A DNA stretch of 64,000 nt from Telmatactis stephensoni (GCA_029948255.1 JALIZF010001800.1:496001-560000), one strand, 5' to 3'. Positions 23,284-37,000 are shown, counted from the first letter of the stretch. A program made the numbers and translations. The notes: generated from the letters alone by a model not told the origin.

Positions 23284-24329
23284 CTAAAACTATAAAAACA
23301 ATCTAAAACTCTTATTTCTTAAGACCAAAAATATTTTTTCCCGAGGAATGTTCATCGAATCCAAAAATGTGTTGCTTAAAATTTTAAAAACTCAGTTTTG
23401 ACGAGTCCAGTCCGTCAGCCTTCCATGTTAGTACGAGTTCTTAAGTCAAATCTTTACGAGTAGCAAAATCTGTATTTATTTTTTCCCTTCTCCCAAAATG
23501 AGGACAAAACTGTATATATTTCCAGGTTTTTGAGTGCCAGCTTGGATTTTTCAAGAGAAAAACTGAGTCTGTTCATTTTATACTGTGAATTTTAATTTTG
23601 GTAAATCTTGACAGTTTGCTATGACGCCGGAGTTTAACAAAAGGCGCGGGCTGAATTAGTCTGTATTCGTACCAAAAAGCAGCTTTGGACTCTTTTTCTT
23701 TGTATAGATATAGTCTAGGCTTCTTCACTTGACAACGTTAGACTCTCTGATGGGAATAAATAGACTTTCTTTATAATCTATTGAGGTAATAAACGCAGAT
23801 AACTCCACTTTACTGCACTAAATTTGTCAGAGCTTCACTTTACTTTGAACAATCACTTTTGTTTGAATGGCGGGAAATTTGGCAACGCGCGCCAAAAATA
23901 CTAGCGATAGCGAAGTCAGAAAATATTTTCCTGCCGTGTTAGCGATTAAGATCATTGCTCTCAAAATATTTGGAATTTGCAGCTAGGATTATTCATGATA
24001 AATTTATTGCGTTGTCTCTAGCTTCGTTTTTGGGTTTTTTTGTTTTTTTTTGACGAAAAGTTGACAGATTTCGGCCCAAACGAGGACCTTCTTCATTGCT
24101 CTCAGCCAATCAGAATCGAGAATTTTTTCATGTATATTGTAAGGACAGTTAACCATTTGCTGTCCCTTTTGCTCAACTTAGGAACTTCAGTTAAACTCTT
24201 AGCTTTTGCACTGTAGTCATCAGATGTGATCAATGAAATCACAAACGGTTCTCGACCAATCAGAGCGCGCGTGTAATATACTAAACATTATACAAGTCAA
24301 GGTATCTCAAGTTAACCCTTAGCGAGCGT
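23284..24329. other. Gene-free stretch with a dispersed repeat
   Basis: Bases 23467-23695 match 42986-43198 (ATCTGTATTTATTTTTTCCC, GAGTGCCAGCTTGGATTTTT, TGACGCCGGAGTTTAA). No gene seen. Confidence 0.6.
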
Positions 24330-24810
24330 TTTGTTAAGTCGCCATTACATTTCAACAAGACGCATAGCTGCGTGAACTCGGGCTCTCTATGTAGTAAATC
24401 ATGAGTTCTCTTTGTTAACATTGTCCCTTAAATTCTCCATTCGTTTATTCTGCTGTGCTCTTTGACCTAAAAGCGCATTTATACAGGCTTAACCTTCTTT
24501 TCTAGAACGACCCATCGGATTAAAAATTGTTTACTATACTCGTGAAGTAGTTTTTTTCAAACTAACTTATTTGACTTCTGCAGTGTACTATCAATTTTAG
24601 CGTGATATTTTGATTCATTTGCTTTATTTATAACAACAACTTTTACAATAATTTGAAAAGACAAATAAATGTATTTCAAATTTTTACACTCGTAGAAGCA
24701 TTCACATCCAACGTACTAACACATTTCCGAGTGACAATCCAATCGATCCAATCATTTACTTACATATCAGAATTGTTGGTAATTCTGCCTGCCTTGAAAC
24801 AAACTAACTT
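24330..24810. repeat. Dispersed repeat, inverted partner at 27240-27785
   Basis: Shares, in reverse complement, AAGACGCATAGCTGCGTGAA, ATTCTGCTGTGCTCTTTGAC and GACAATCCAATC with 27240-27785. Confidence 0.8.
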
Positions 24811-24959
24811 TAATACTAGACGCACACGTGCGCTCACTCGTGCCCCGGGAGCCCCCTTTAGGAGAGGCTCCAATGACCGGCCCCGTTCGTACTCTTCCCC
24901 GAGTCGTGTCACGCTTTCTTCACCATTCCGGGAAATAGTTAACCGTAGCATAAAGACCT

Positions 24960-25860
24960 TTTTTGAATCGGCTAACTTAAACTAAAGAATATCTGTTTAG
25001 TCAATTTGTCTGTCAGCAGCTATTAGTGTTTGCCTTTGTCCTTCTATTATCATGCATGGGTATTATATATCTCCGACATGCAAAAATATTACCTGCGAAT
25101 ATACCAGTTTATTCAACTTTATATTTCACTATGCATCTCAATTGTTTGCTGTAAAGACTTCTACAACGGCGTTTTTGACACAATAACAAATCGTGTATTT
25201 TTTCGTTCATGTTTCGGATGTTTTAGATCGACATTACGTGACCAAACGCGAGGTCAAATAGAAACGTATAAATTGTCTGGTGATAATTTCGATATTAAAA
25301 TTCAGTACAAAAACCTCTCAAGATCTCTTGAATGCTTGAATGAGGAATATAATTGACTTGCTTCTATGTATGTTCGTTTAGCGACTTTAGCAATATGTAG
25401 GGTAAGAAATTCGTAGCCGGATTCCCAGCTCATAGGAAATAGTCTTTATCGCGGCGAGGAGTGCGAGGGCTTCCTTTCAAGTACTCCATTTAGAGTTCTA
25501 TATTTGGTCAAAGTATTGAAGATGAAGCTCAAAATAACAGCCCATTCTGAAGCTCTTATAAGTATATAGGTATATCTCAAGTTAAAAGCTCCAAATTACA
25601 TTGTTCTACTGCACGAAAGGCCTGTCTCTGAAAGCTATTTTCTTTGTAGTCGGCCATCTTGCATTCCTAAAGCTCCTAGCTTGCGTTCGCAGTCGCTCAA
25701 AGGTGATGAATGAAGGGCATTGTTTTTTTTTACGTTTTTAACCAATCAGAAGTGCCTCACGACGAACCAATCAGATATCCCTCAGGGCGAAAAGAGAGGA
25801 AAAAAAACATTTGCAGTTTATAACTCGTTCCCGGCCTAAAGGCCTGGGCACGAGTAATAA
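24960..25860. repeat. Dispersed repeat, inverted partner of 13520-14345
   Basis: Ends GGCCTGGGCACGAGTAAT, the complement of the start of the partner. Together they form an inverted pair about 11 kb apart. The 108-residue frame at 25030-25356 lies inside it and is unrecognised. Confidence 0.8.
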
Positions 25861-26150
25861 CTGATTTCCAATACTCACAACTTCAACACAGATTATAATT
25901 TAGCAGAATTGATTCCCAGTTGGTGATCATTAAATATGAAAACTGACTGACTACTGCTCTCTGTTATATCATGTTTTAACTTTATAATTATTACGTATTA
26001 TTACTCGGGCTTCCGTAGGAATGCCCAAGTTATAAATTGAGCTTCGTTATTATTTTTCTCGTTCAGACGCAAAACGCAGTCTACTGAGTAGGTAAAGCGC
26101 ATGCGTGTAGATAGTAGAGCGCATGCGTGGAATTAATTACTCGGGCTTAA

Positions 26151-26783
26151 GGTAATGCGCTCGCGCATTCGTGCGCATAACGTTTGCGCATGTTTTGAAC
26201 GCGCGCGCTGATATAGAATTTAATTGGGCTTCCTGTGTTCTAAATATTTCAATATGGCGGACGCCACGTAACAGTATTCAAAGGCTTATAACTTAAAATC
26301 TAGCACGGTGACCTATCCTAATTTTTCCAGAATTCGATGTCTTTTAGCTAAAACTAGTACATATCGAAAAAAATAAAAAATCTATCGGTTTGTTTCGGAG
26401 AAAATCGTGAAAAATCACCTAAAAAAGACGTGACACTCGCACGTAATTTCGACTGTTTTTCAAGTTGGAGAAGTCAAAACGTAGCATTTTTTCTAAACTT
26501 TGTGACAATAAACTGTTTTTTAAGAAAGTGTATTTACTCCAGTATCCCTAAAAACTTCTCTTTTTCATATTACATCCACCAGAATTAAACTAGACGTAAT
26601 ATTTTGAGAAGCGTTGTTTTTGTTCTAAACTCACGGAGAGTGTCGTGTTCAAGCTAACATAGCGCCAATTCTATATCGGTAACCCCCTATTTTTGTTATT
26701 GTTATGTTTTGCCCATCTCAAAAACTATCTATATGCAAAATGTCAGGAAAATCTATCGGTAAAATTTGCGCGAGCCCATTACC
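26151..26783. mobile_element. 633-bp element flanked by TTAA
   Basis: TTAA at 26147-26150 and 26784-26787. Ends GGTAATGCGCTCGCGC and GCGCGAGCCCATTACC are inverted. Removing it restores the left arm, as the uninterrupted right arm at 28080-28120 shows. Confidence 0.85.
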
Positions 26784-28300
26784 TTAAGCAGAGCACATGG
26801 TTGGACATCATGGCGGCTGGATTATCGAAGATGTCGCTGTCAAATTTAAGGGTAAATATGTTGTCTAATACCCTCAAACTACATACAAATGCACACCTTG
26901 TTCGCGGTAGGTCCACACTAGAAGATGTCGAGCGTTTTCGAAACGAGTCGGTCCGCGAACTTTACGAGAGATCAATTTACGAGCGAACATTTTTGAGTTT
27001 GTTTAATATACGAACGTATTCGTTGAACTATACCCAAGTCATCTAAATTGTATTGCTATTTGAAAGCTAAAAACCAAGAAAATAAAGGAAAGTTTGTGCT
27101 TAAATTCAGTAGCAGAATTCAACGTAGTCTAATAAAGTTAAAACATAGAGCAGTAGTCAATGTTTGGCACTGTTTTCATCTGTAATGATCACCAACTGGA
27201 ATAATAGTGTGTTGAAGTTGTGAGTATTGCAAATCAGTTATATTAAAGTTAGTTTGTTTGAAGGCAAGCACAATTACCAACAATTCTGATATGTAAATAA
27301 ATGATTGGATTGTCACTCGGAAATGTGTTAGTTGGATGTGAACGCTTCTACGAGTGTAAAAATTTCAGCTCTTAAATTTCGTGCCCTCAGCGTGATTTGA
27401 GCCTACGACATTCGGATTTCCGGTCCGACGCTCAAGCACTGAGCCTTCAGATAAACTGATAAACAGATAAACTTTAAAATACACTTTATTTGTCTTTTCA
27501 AATAATTGTAAAAGTTGTTGTTATCAATAAAGCAAATGAATCAAAATATGATTAAAATTGATAGTACACTGCAGAAGTCAAATAAGTTAGTTTGAAAAAA
27601 CTATGTCACAGGTGAACAAAAATCAATTTTTAATCCAGTGGATCTTTCTCGAAAAGAAGGTTAAGCCTGTATAAATGCGCTTTTAGGTCAAAGAGCACAG
27701 CAGAATAAACGAATGGAGAATTTAAAGGGACAATGTTAGCAAAAAGAACTCATGATTTACTACATAGAAAGCCCGAGTTCACGCAGCTATGCGTCTTGTT
27801 ATTACTGCGTTGAATTTAAGCACAAACTTTCCTTTATTTTATTGGTTTTTAGCTTTCAAATAGCAATACAATTTAGATGACTTTGGTATAGTTCAACGAA
27901 TACGTTCGTAAACAAACTCAAAAATGTTCACTCGTAAAGTGATCTCTCGTAAAGTTCGCGGACCGACTCGTTTCTAAAACGCTCGACATCTTTTAGTGTG
28001 GGTCTACCGCGAACAGTGTGTGAGTTTGTATGTAGTTTGAGCGTACTAGAAATCATATTTACCCTTGAATCGCGAGACATCTTGCTGGCCGCCATGATGA
28101 CCATGTGCTTTTGAAGCTTATTTAGGTATATACTTCATGGTTTTGAGTGGCGTTTAGTCGCTCTGTACTTCTCAAGTAAAGAAGCGACTATATAGGACAA
28201 TCATGAAGTATATACCTCTCAACGCATGCGCCTTTCTATCTATACGCATGCGCTTTAGTTGCCCGACTGCGTTTTGCGTCGGAACGAGGAAAACAATGAA

Positions 28301-28301
<1 letters not shown>

Positions 28302-28331
<30 letters not shown>

Positions 28332-31300
28332 GAAACTTTATTCTATATTTATACAACAATTACAAATCTCTCTACTTACAGGCAATTTGCAATTGACTAC
28401 TCAAGTGATACATGCATTTATAAATGTAAACGACAAAATGATTTAGAAAATATATATACATATATATATATCAAAATTTCAATAAGTCTGGGTTATTCCA
28501 TTCTTTGTTTCGACAGCAGAAAAGGTAATACGTTGATCTGATTGTAATGTTGATAATTTTTTTTACAATATAGTTTTGTTGTTTCTTGTCCTCTAGGCCA
28601 AGTTCATTTAACATTTCGATGAAATCAGACGATTGATGGGAGAATACACCTAAAGTACTGATTGAAAGGTTTACAAATTTAACCTGCTGAAAATGATTCT
28701 TGTGGTCGATGACAGTCTCGTGATATTTACGTTGTTTCCGGTCTAAGTTGTTTTGTAGATTTGTTTCAAAGCCAACAGTTAACTCTAGAATATACAAGCA
28801 CTTATTTGATATGGACAACACTATGTCAGGACGCAAGCTGTCACCAGTTATGATAGAGGGGCTCGGAAAACCAGGAAGATCGACGTATAGGGAAGAGTTT
28901 TTGATGGATGGGAGACTATGAGCAATGAAATTCAGGACAGAATCATGACGCCAGGAAAAGCGGCCTTCTTGTAGGTAGTGATTACAACCCGCGACAACAT
29001 GAAGAAGAGATTCAGGCATTAGGCATAGGGAGCAGTCAGAGTTGGAGGAAATACCCCATTTGACAAGGTTTTTCCGTGTAGGGAGAGTGTTGTTGATGTA
29101 CCGGATGGTAAAGTTAAAGATGTTTTTCGGCAAGTTAGACTGTGTGGTGGACCAGATTTTATTAAGTTGTTGCATGGAGTATTTAAGGACATTTGAAAAG
29201 AACGATCCTTGATTAGTGAGCTGATTTTGGAGTTTATCCTCTTGTGAAGAATGGAAATCTTTAAGAACTTGTTTTGTAGATGTGTACACGTCATACTGAA
29301 TGTTTCTACCATTGCTAGTTGAGTTCCAGAGATGTTTTATTGAGTCATTAGTAGATGATTTTAATGCGTTGCGCAGAACTGTTTGACATTGGATGAATTT
29401 GATGGACGGAGGGACAATATTCAGACCAAATTTGTTAGTGGTAAGGAAAACATTACTCAGTGTGCCAGATATTGGAATTTCAAGCCATTTGCGAATATAC
29501 TTGTTAACAGAGGAATCGAGATTTTCTTTAACCCAAGTTAATGAGAGGTCAGCAACAGTAAAATGCCAGGATATTTTGGAAAGCACAAAGCGATTATAAA
29601 GGAGCAGTTTATTTTTAGGATGGAGAGGTTTCAAGTCAATGTCAGACATCATGTCTTCAATCACAGAAATAAGCTCAGATTTGTGTTTTTCATTAGACAT
29701 TTCAAAGTCAAAGTGCCTGCCCAGGTAGCAAAAAGAGTCGTTGGTTTTAACACGAGGAACAAGTTCATTGTTAATTAAAAGTTTAGGTAGGTATTGAACT
29801 GATTTGGATGTAGATTTCTTGATACCAAAAGTAGAGCATTTGTCAACCCTGATAATCATATCTGCCATTGACACCAGATTGAAAAAGCGGTTAGTAGGTG
29901 CTGATTTCATTCTCTTGGCTACTAATCACTGCTGCGTCGTCGGCAAATTGAAACAGTGATAGGGATTTAAGAACTGGCAATTGCTTTTAAGTGAGAAACC
30001 AAATTGACGATATTTAATCTGATTTGATGGCTGAAGGAAAGGTATTGAAACACATGTTGAAGAGGGAGAGGACTTAAACAGTCACCCTGGAGAACTCCAC
30101 GGCCAACAGTGATGAAGGGAGTACGGTAATCAGATGTGATGCTAGATGTCTTGAAATCAGTGTACAGGCTTTGCACAAGAGTTTTGATGTGGTCGGGGAT
30201 GTGATGATAACCAAGAACAGATTGAATAAGATTATGGTGCACTTCGCCAAAAGCATTTTTAAGATCAAGTAGGGTGATGACTAGAGATCGTTGTTTGATC
30301 CTTGCTTTATTAATGATATGGCCATCTGAGCAGTGTGTTCTAAAGTGCCGGACATACCAGGAGTGAACCCTTTCTGGATGTCATGTTCGATGAGCTTATT
30401 CGTCTTGAGAAAAGAGAAGATTGCGTTACGAAGACACGATGTAAATACTTTTAAGGGGATTGATTCTAGAGTTATTGGTCTGAAGTTGAAGGAATGTTTG
30501 CTATCACCTTTTTTATGAATGAGGATTGTGCAGGCTTTTTTCCAAGTAGAAAGGAACATCTCCGGAAGACCAAACTTGGTGTATAATATCAGTGAGGTAT
30601 GATCTTAAGAAAGGACAGCGTTTTAAAACATATGATGGAAAGCTGGTCAAGAGGACAAGGGCTACCCGATGATTTCATTTTACGGATAACATGTGTTACT
30701 TGATCATAAGTTGGAGGATCAATGTTGAAAGGAACTACAGGATCGGTAGATGTGGAATCCAGGCTTTGGAATAATGAACAGCTTACGTGGATTCACCGAA
30801 ATGAAGTTTTGCGAAAATAAGATGTTACATTCAGCCATGCCAAAGGTAGGAAGAACGGTGACATTTTATTGAAGATCTTTTTTATGTATCCCAAAGGTTT
30901 TTAGTGATGAATTTATCATGGTCGATGTTATCATTATTGGAGTTTGAACTTAGCTGTTCCAGAGTCATGTTTACGTAGCTTGTCACGCAACAAACGAGAG
31001 ACATATTTTGTTTCATTCAGGTCACTAAATGTAGATTTTAGATTTTTTAGGCTTTCTTTAAATGATTAACTGAATGATCCTTGTATTTATTTATGAAGCT
31101 GTTGTCAGGAGCGTGTTGATCAACCTGGCCATAATTTTCCGCGAAATAGACGTAAATGACATCATTTAGGAGGAATGTTTTGAATTTAGTCTTGACCTCT
31201 GATTGGCTGTTTTGAATGAAGTGCAGAATTGAAAATGCGTTTGCCGTGGACCATTCCTCATCATTATTTGGAAGATTTATTCCTTTTTTAAGATCTGGAG

Positions 31301-31830
31301 AATCATTTTCCTGAGCCAAATCATCAATAAAACTTTCTTCTGTTACAGACGGAGCAGTAAAATCATTGTTAAGTTGATGTTCGTCAATATCGGCACGTAA
31401 ATCATCGTTTAAACCAAGTATTACGCGACAGCTTCGCTGATGCATTTTCAGACCACGAATTCCCTTACAATTCTTACCACAGCAGCACTTAACGATGCCA
31501 TTGTTAGAAAGGTTGTTAGGAGAGCTGATGACTGGATGAGGTAGCCTAAATGAATGAGGTGCTTGGCCATTAGGAACTTGCTTTAAACGTTGTTTACATC
31601 TCCAAATATGTCGACCCAGTGAAATGAACTCCACACCACAAAACGAACAGACAGTACACAGCAACAATAACACGAGAATACTCGCACGAATCATTATACT
31701 TGCACAACAAGGACTTAACTATATCAATACGGTGAAGTTAAATGACGACTCGAGTAAGAAAATAGCAATAAAACTGACTACACGTACAGAGCACGTTTGC
31801 ACGCCATCTCTGCTCAGTGCATAATGATAA
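28302..31830 (-). mobile_element. Decayed non-LTR retrotransposon with restriction-like endonuclease (R2/R4/NeSL-type)
   Basis: Pieces of one polyprotein, in order on the minus strand. 31694-31047: N-terminal zinc fingers (CSFCG..H..C near 31640; CCCGKNCKG..H..C near 31490). 30559-30281 and 30268-29967: reverse transcriptase (FRPITLESIPLK, IQKGFTPGMSGT, VLQGDCLSP), with the catalytic FADD at about 29932-29943. 29910-28471: thumb and connection, then a CCHC finger (CSLCLMPESLLHVVAGC, about 28990-29040) and the endonuclease (RPDIVLSIS..LELTVGFE, about 28767-28845). Frames are shifted at several points (for example just after FADD) and 30560-31046 has no open frame, so it is dead. The 3' end has AATAAA near 28340 and abuts (ATT)n. 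Both ends lie in (TAA)n. Family placement is from recognised motifs, not a search. Confidence 0.88.

Positions 31831-31831
<1 letters not shown>

Positions 31832-31924
<93 letters not shown>
31832..31924. repeat. (TAA)n microsatellite, about 30 units
   Basis: Uninterrupted trinucleotide run at the 5' edge of the retrotransposon. The matching shorter run (28302-28330) is at its 3' edge. The poly-Ile frame read across it is an artefact. Confidence 0.97.
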
Positions 31925-31927
<3 letters not shown>

Positions 31928-31973
31928 CGAAGCCCAATTTATACCTCGGGCACTCCTTCGGAAATCCGAGTAA

Positions 31974-33807
31974 ATATAATGTTGTCTCAAAATTCAATTG
32001 CATTGCAATTCAATCCAATTTTATACCCATATCCCTAATAATATCTAAGATAACTCTGTAGAAGCCCGGTATTCCGAGCTTGCACAACAAAAGTATACCC
32101 TTAGTACCAGCCGTTAATATTCCTCTTACCCCTATGGCCGTTCGCTCAGCGGGTTGAACTATTTGGCTTTAAAGATGGGTAGGGTGGTGTACGCCTATGC
32201 CAAAAAAGGTTGTCGGAGCTTAAGGTGATATACAAATTAGTAGGCGATAGGCGAAACCCACTGGACGTTGTGTTATTCCATGGAAAGAAATTATGGGCAT
32301 ACACATCAACATGAATAATCTATAGCTAGGCCTTTTAGTTAAATGGTTTTGCTGACTCATTGCCTGCAAACAACACTGGATATCTCAACATTAATGGTGT
32401 TTTGGGGTAAGAATAATATCAAGAAACTAGACGCTCGAAGAGCGCTCACATCGAGCTTGCATTTGCGAGCTTTCATTGGCATTGTCAGCTTTCCTATCGT
32501 TGAGTAAATCGAGTAAAATCTCAAATCATATGAAAAGTCCCGACCAGCGTTGTATGTCCCGACCTTGTTACCATGACATTATTTATTTATTTATTTATTT
32601 TATTTATTTATTTTATTTAAACACGTATCGTCCAGGAGCTAGAAACTCGTTCAAAATACGAACGTGTGTGAACAACATAAATTAATTATAACTTGGAAAC
32701 ATAATATAGAAAAAAATGGTATGAAATTATCAATAGTTATAGAAAATAAATTGAACATTGACACACAGCACGAGGTCAGTACACTTATACAAATGCTTAG
32801 CATAGCGTCATCTACATTTTTGTACTTTAATTGACACAACAACATCATTAAATATCTGAAAAACAGCGTAGATGAGACGTCTATTTAAAAATATCAAATG
32901 ATCCCTACGCACAAACATATACTTAAATCATTATAATTGTTTACATTACAAAAAATAGTGGACGTAAAAGATCCTGTTGTACTGTTCGCAAAGAGTAGGG
33001 GATTGTCGCCCGGTACAACAGTCTGTCCTTACTACTAACAAACTCTAAGCGCATTTGATTATATTCATATAGATATTTGCGCTATATAAATGCTAAAATG
33101 TCATTTTTCAATTTCAAAGCTATACTCAAAATCAGTTACAACGATACTGTAAACACCATAAAAACCTTGCCAAGTGATTCTCTATAAGTTAAAATAAATA
33201 AAAGGATCCAAATATTGGCTAGAACAAATGATTTCAAATATTGATTTACCAAATTGACCTGTAGCTCAGTCCTTCGAGTGTGTTTAAAATCCAATATGGC
33301 GGCTTTCTTGTAAGTTTCGTGTTCCTCGTAATTCCTTTGCTTATAGAGACTCTTAACTTCCGGGTTCATCTCAGAATTTGTACAGTCAGTTTTTGTATCA
33401 GTTTTTATAGTTTTGTCAGTACTATTGAAGTTTAGAGACATATTTAGCTCATGTGAATTGCTTTGATCTCGTAAGAAGTTGTAAGAAGTTTGCCAAGTTT
33501 GCTATCACTGCTCAGTAAGAAATTCGAGGACCGACCCGTTTCGAAAATTACGCTGAACAACTCCAGGTTTTAGTGTGGGCCTACCACGAATGGCGTGTTC
33601 ATTTGTATGTGATATCAGCGTATTAATACTCTTCTGCATTATTGCACTATTACAAAGTTGCATTTTTCTGCATTTTTCAGACATCGAGCCAGCTCGATGT
33701 AATAAGTGTCATTTCATCTTGGATCGAATAAGCGTCGGCGATGAAACGAATCCCAAAAATCATGTCTGGTGACTTTCGCTTCAACGAAAACCAAAACTGA
33801 AGTTATA
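31974..33807. other. Gene-free stretch with relics
   Basis: An (ATTT)n run at 32577-32625 followed by unique sequence looks like the tail of a minus-strand retrotransposon. 33515-33610 resembles the inner arm at 27950-28035 (ACCGAC.CGTTTC, TTTTAGTGTGGG). The 101-residue minus frame at 33136-33441 is unrecognised and has no supporting splice context. Confidence 0.45.
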
Positions 33808-33965
33808 GACCCTTTGCATAAAGCTACTAATGTATGCAGATAAACCCTTCACCTCACTTTGGCTAAGTAAAACAAAAGAATCACCTAACCATGCTATTGT
33901 TTAGCTGCGCCAAAGTGAGGCAAGAGGTGTATCTGCAAATGATTAGCAGTATTATGCAAAGGGTC
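33808..33965. mobile_element. 158-bp MITE, TIR GACCCTTTGCATAA
   Basis: GACCCTTTGCATAAAGCTACTAAT is answered by ATTAGCAGTATTATGCAAAGGGTC. Inside, CACCTCACTTTGGC / GCCAAAGTGAGGC pair as well. It lies about 130 bp before the start of the large membrane-protein gene. Confidence 0.8.
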
Positions 33966-34098
33966 AGTGAAGGCAAAGGAAGGCGTCTGCTGAAATATTT
34001 CAGTTTCTTTGAGATTTGACAGCAAACGAAAAACAAATTACTAATAACAGCCGAAGAGCTTGCAATTAATGTAGCAGTTTACCAGTGAGGAAATCAAA

Positions 34099-37000
34099 AT
34101 GTATTTTTACTACAAGTGGACTATGATAATGCTTGCATTGTGGACTCAAGCACCGACAGGCTCGACTGCTTCAAAACAACCACAAAACGATGAAGGTAAA
34201 ATAATCGCTTTCGAAAAAGAGTATTGCTTTGAGACACAGTCGTCTTTCCGGCCCTAGTTAACCCACAGTGTGCTTGGATTTCTCACGTCAATTTGTATAG
34301 GTAATCATACGGTTTCGAGTTCAATTTGGAATTAATTTGCACGAGACAGTGTGTTTTTCAAAGATTATCAAAATTGCACAAGCCCGTAGGGCGAATGCAA
34401 TTTGAGATATTTGAAAAACACATGAGTGTAAATTAATTCCAAATTGAACGAGAAATCATATGATTACTTATTAATAGTATACATGAAAAAATTTCTGTCG
34501 CAACTCGATCGACAAAACTTTGAACACTCGGTCAATCGGACGAACACTGACATCGCTGATCAACTAATGTTTTCCAGCTTAAAGGCGTTTTAATTCATTG
34601 ATTTTCCTTCTAGGTAGAAATTTTGAAACGTATGTTAATATAAATTTTGTCTAGTCTGATTTCAACATAAATCGTGAAAAACAAATGTCGTTGATCTGTT
34701 AATAGTTCAGGAGTCCTTCGGGAGTCACGGAATAAAAAATCATATTTCCTTAGGGTTAGGGTTACTTTCGGCCTGCAGTCAATCGCGTCGAGAATGCGCA
34801 GTTTTTTTAAGCTTTATAAACGCAAAATGGGTTGCGCTTGGAAAACTTGTCCTTGATTTGTCTTGGGAGAGATATTTACGAAAACAGGTCACGTGACCAC
34901 TTTGTCAGAATACGTTTTCTTGTTTTTCTTCATAACTAAAATTATGGGACATCCTTTTTCGTTGGTTCTAGTTGTCCTTAACACATTAACACTGAAGCAC
35001 AAAATTTATTTAAACGTAAAGGCCTAGTTCAAACGTCGCATCTCACATGTGCTGAATTCAATGCAAATGAGATGATAATGAGAAGAAACAAAAGATTTGA
35101 CAAATTTGCATTGAGTTTGGCACATGTGAGATGCGACGTTTAAACTAGGCCAAACGCATTTTATATTGCTCGTTTTTTAAAAAAACGAAATTTCATAGCT
35201 CCAGGTCACGTGACCACTTGACGTCGGAAATTTTGAAACTGAATTATCATAAATATTTAATATAGCCCATGCTAAATAGCGAAACTATAGCCAAGAACCG
35301 TGGTGGATAATAAAATGAAAGGTGATTTTCAAATACGGTTTCATGACCCAGTTCAGACCCATGCTTTAACATACTTGAGTGCTTCTGCAGTGTATTCAAA
35401 TTGAATAATAAAACTGATGTTAACACACTCTTTGCTCGTGAATTATCGGGATTTACCTTCACTCGTTCACGTACTAACAATGAAATCTAAATTTTCTCAC
35501 GTGGTATTTAAAATTTCTCGTTCACTATTAGCGAGCTCGTGCAGGTAAATCCTGATAACTTACTCGCTCGAGTGCGTTACGTACCTCTAATTATATAATA
35601 ATTGGCATCTCATTTTATACAAAAATTACACAAACTCTGATTGGTCGAGGAAACATGTTTGATTACAGTACATACGCATAGATAACGTCATTGAATGTTA
35701 TGCGCGCTCTGATTGGTTCAAATGTTTCGATGAATATTATATAAAACAAATAGATTCTATTTTTCCGTGGGTCTGTACTCTAACAGATGCACAGATGACG
35801 TTATAATGTGGTGAGAACAACAGTCACGCCACTTTTTTGTTCTCGCTACATTTTGACGATATCTCAAGTTAACGCTTAGCAAGCGTTTTGTTCAGTTTTG
35901 TTCAGTCTCGATTCAAATTGCATTTTATTTCAATCTATTTCTATTGCCATATCTACAGTATTATCTAAGGTAGAACCCCGGTATTCAGAGCTCGCATGAC
36001 AAACGTTCGGAATCCCGAGCTCGAGAGTTCGAAATGACTGACTAACAGAAGGGATTTCGACTAATTTCAAAGTAGCGAACTGTTTTTTTATTAACCAAAT
36101 TCGAAATCGCGCGAGTTTCGCTGTAATCTAAACATTTATTTCATTTTTCATCACAGTTCAACGTGTGTATGTATCACAAAGAGGAAGTGACAGCCAGTCA
36201 TGTGGTTCAGAATCCAGCCCTTGTAAAACCATCGTTATGGGTGTATGGAGGGTACAACACGAAGGTCATGTCTACGTTGATGGTACTGGATCAGATACAA
36301 CTCCATACACTTGCAAGTCATCTGCTTTGCGGTGGGCGGGAATTCATTCCAACAAGAGTATGGTTATTGTTGGTGTCCAGTCAATACCACACGTTAAATG
36401 CCAGGAAGGGTCTATTATAGAATTTTTCCCGTCCCAGCTCCATCAAAGCAACACAAACGTGAAGTTAACTAACCTACAATTTCTAAACACTTCTGTGTTT
36501 GCTGAAGACGTGAACCTTTCTATTGATAACTGTACATTTATTGGTGCATTTCAAGCTGTAAGTCTATTTCAAAAGACAAAAAAGATTATATGTTCCTTTA
36601 ATAACTCTCTATGCGTGAATGTAAGTTCCTGTATAGCATTGAATATAATTGGAAGAGTAACACCATTAAATATTATATCCATCTCTGTATCGAACAGTGA
36701 AGTGAAAACATCTTGGAGAAGCCCACACAAATCATCCGGCATCTTTGTGACGTCAACAGGTGAATACGATCCAGGGTCAATATCATGTCATATTACCCTC
36801 AAAAATGTCAACTTTACACGTAACATCCTTGGGACGAATGGTTTGATAGGGATTAATTTGATGAAAGGATTAACATCGTTGCACCTTGAGAATGTTGTGT
36901 TCTTAGAAAGCAAAACTCCAGTTCCAGTGCTTAGCATGATTAATATCGTCAGTTACAAACATAATATGATTCTTAACAACACAAAGTTTCTTCAGAATTA

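Larger units (their letters stand above)
26001..31973. mobile_element. Composite inverted-repeat element split by nested insertions
   Basis: Left end TTACTCGGGCTTCCGTAGG at 26001; right end complement at 31925-31973. The right arm continues at 28217-28300 (CGACTGCGTTTTGCGTC against GACGCAAAACGCAGTC on the left), so the material between is inserted. Inner arms 26788-27110 and 27800-28120 are inverted (CACATGGT..CATCATGGCGGC and complement). Nested parts: a TTAA element (26151-26783), a repeat shared with 24330-24810 (27240-27785), a small AGGTATATACTTCATG hairpin (28122-28217), and a retrotransposon (about 28302-31830). Confidence 0.7.

Noticed and set aside
23038..23295. 85-residue frame in the tail of duplication block 2
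   Set aside because: Block 1 has a 66-bp difference and other indels that do not keep the frame as coding selection would; no known domain.
31719..32003. 94-residue minus-strand frame rich in isoleucine
   Set aside because: It is a translation of the (TAA)n run.
33136..33441. 101-residue minus-strand frame
   Set aside because: Unrecognised, no splice context, and it overlaps a repeat relic.
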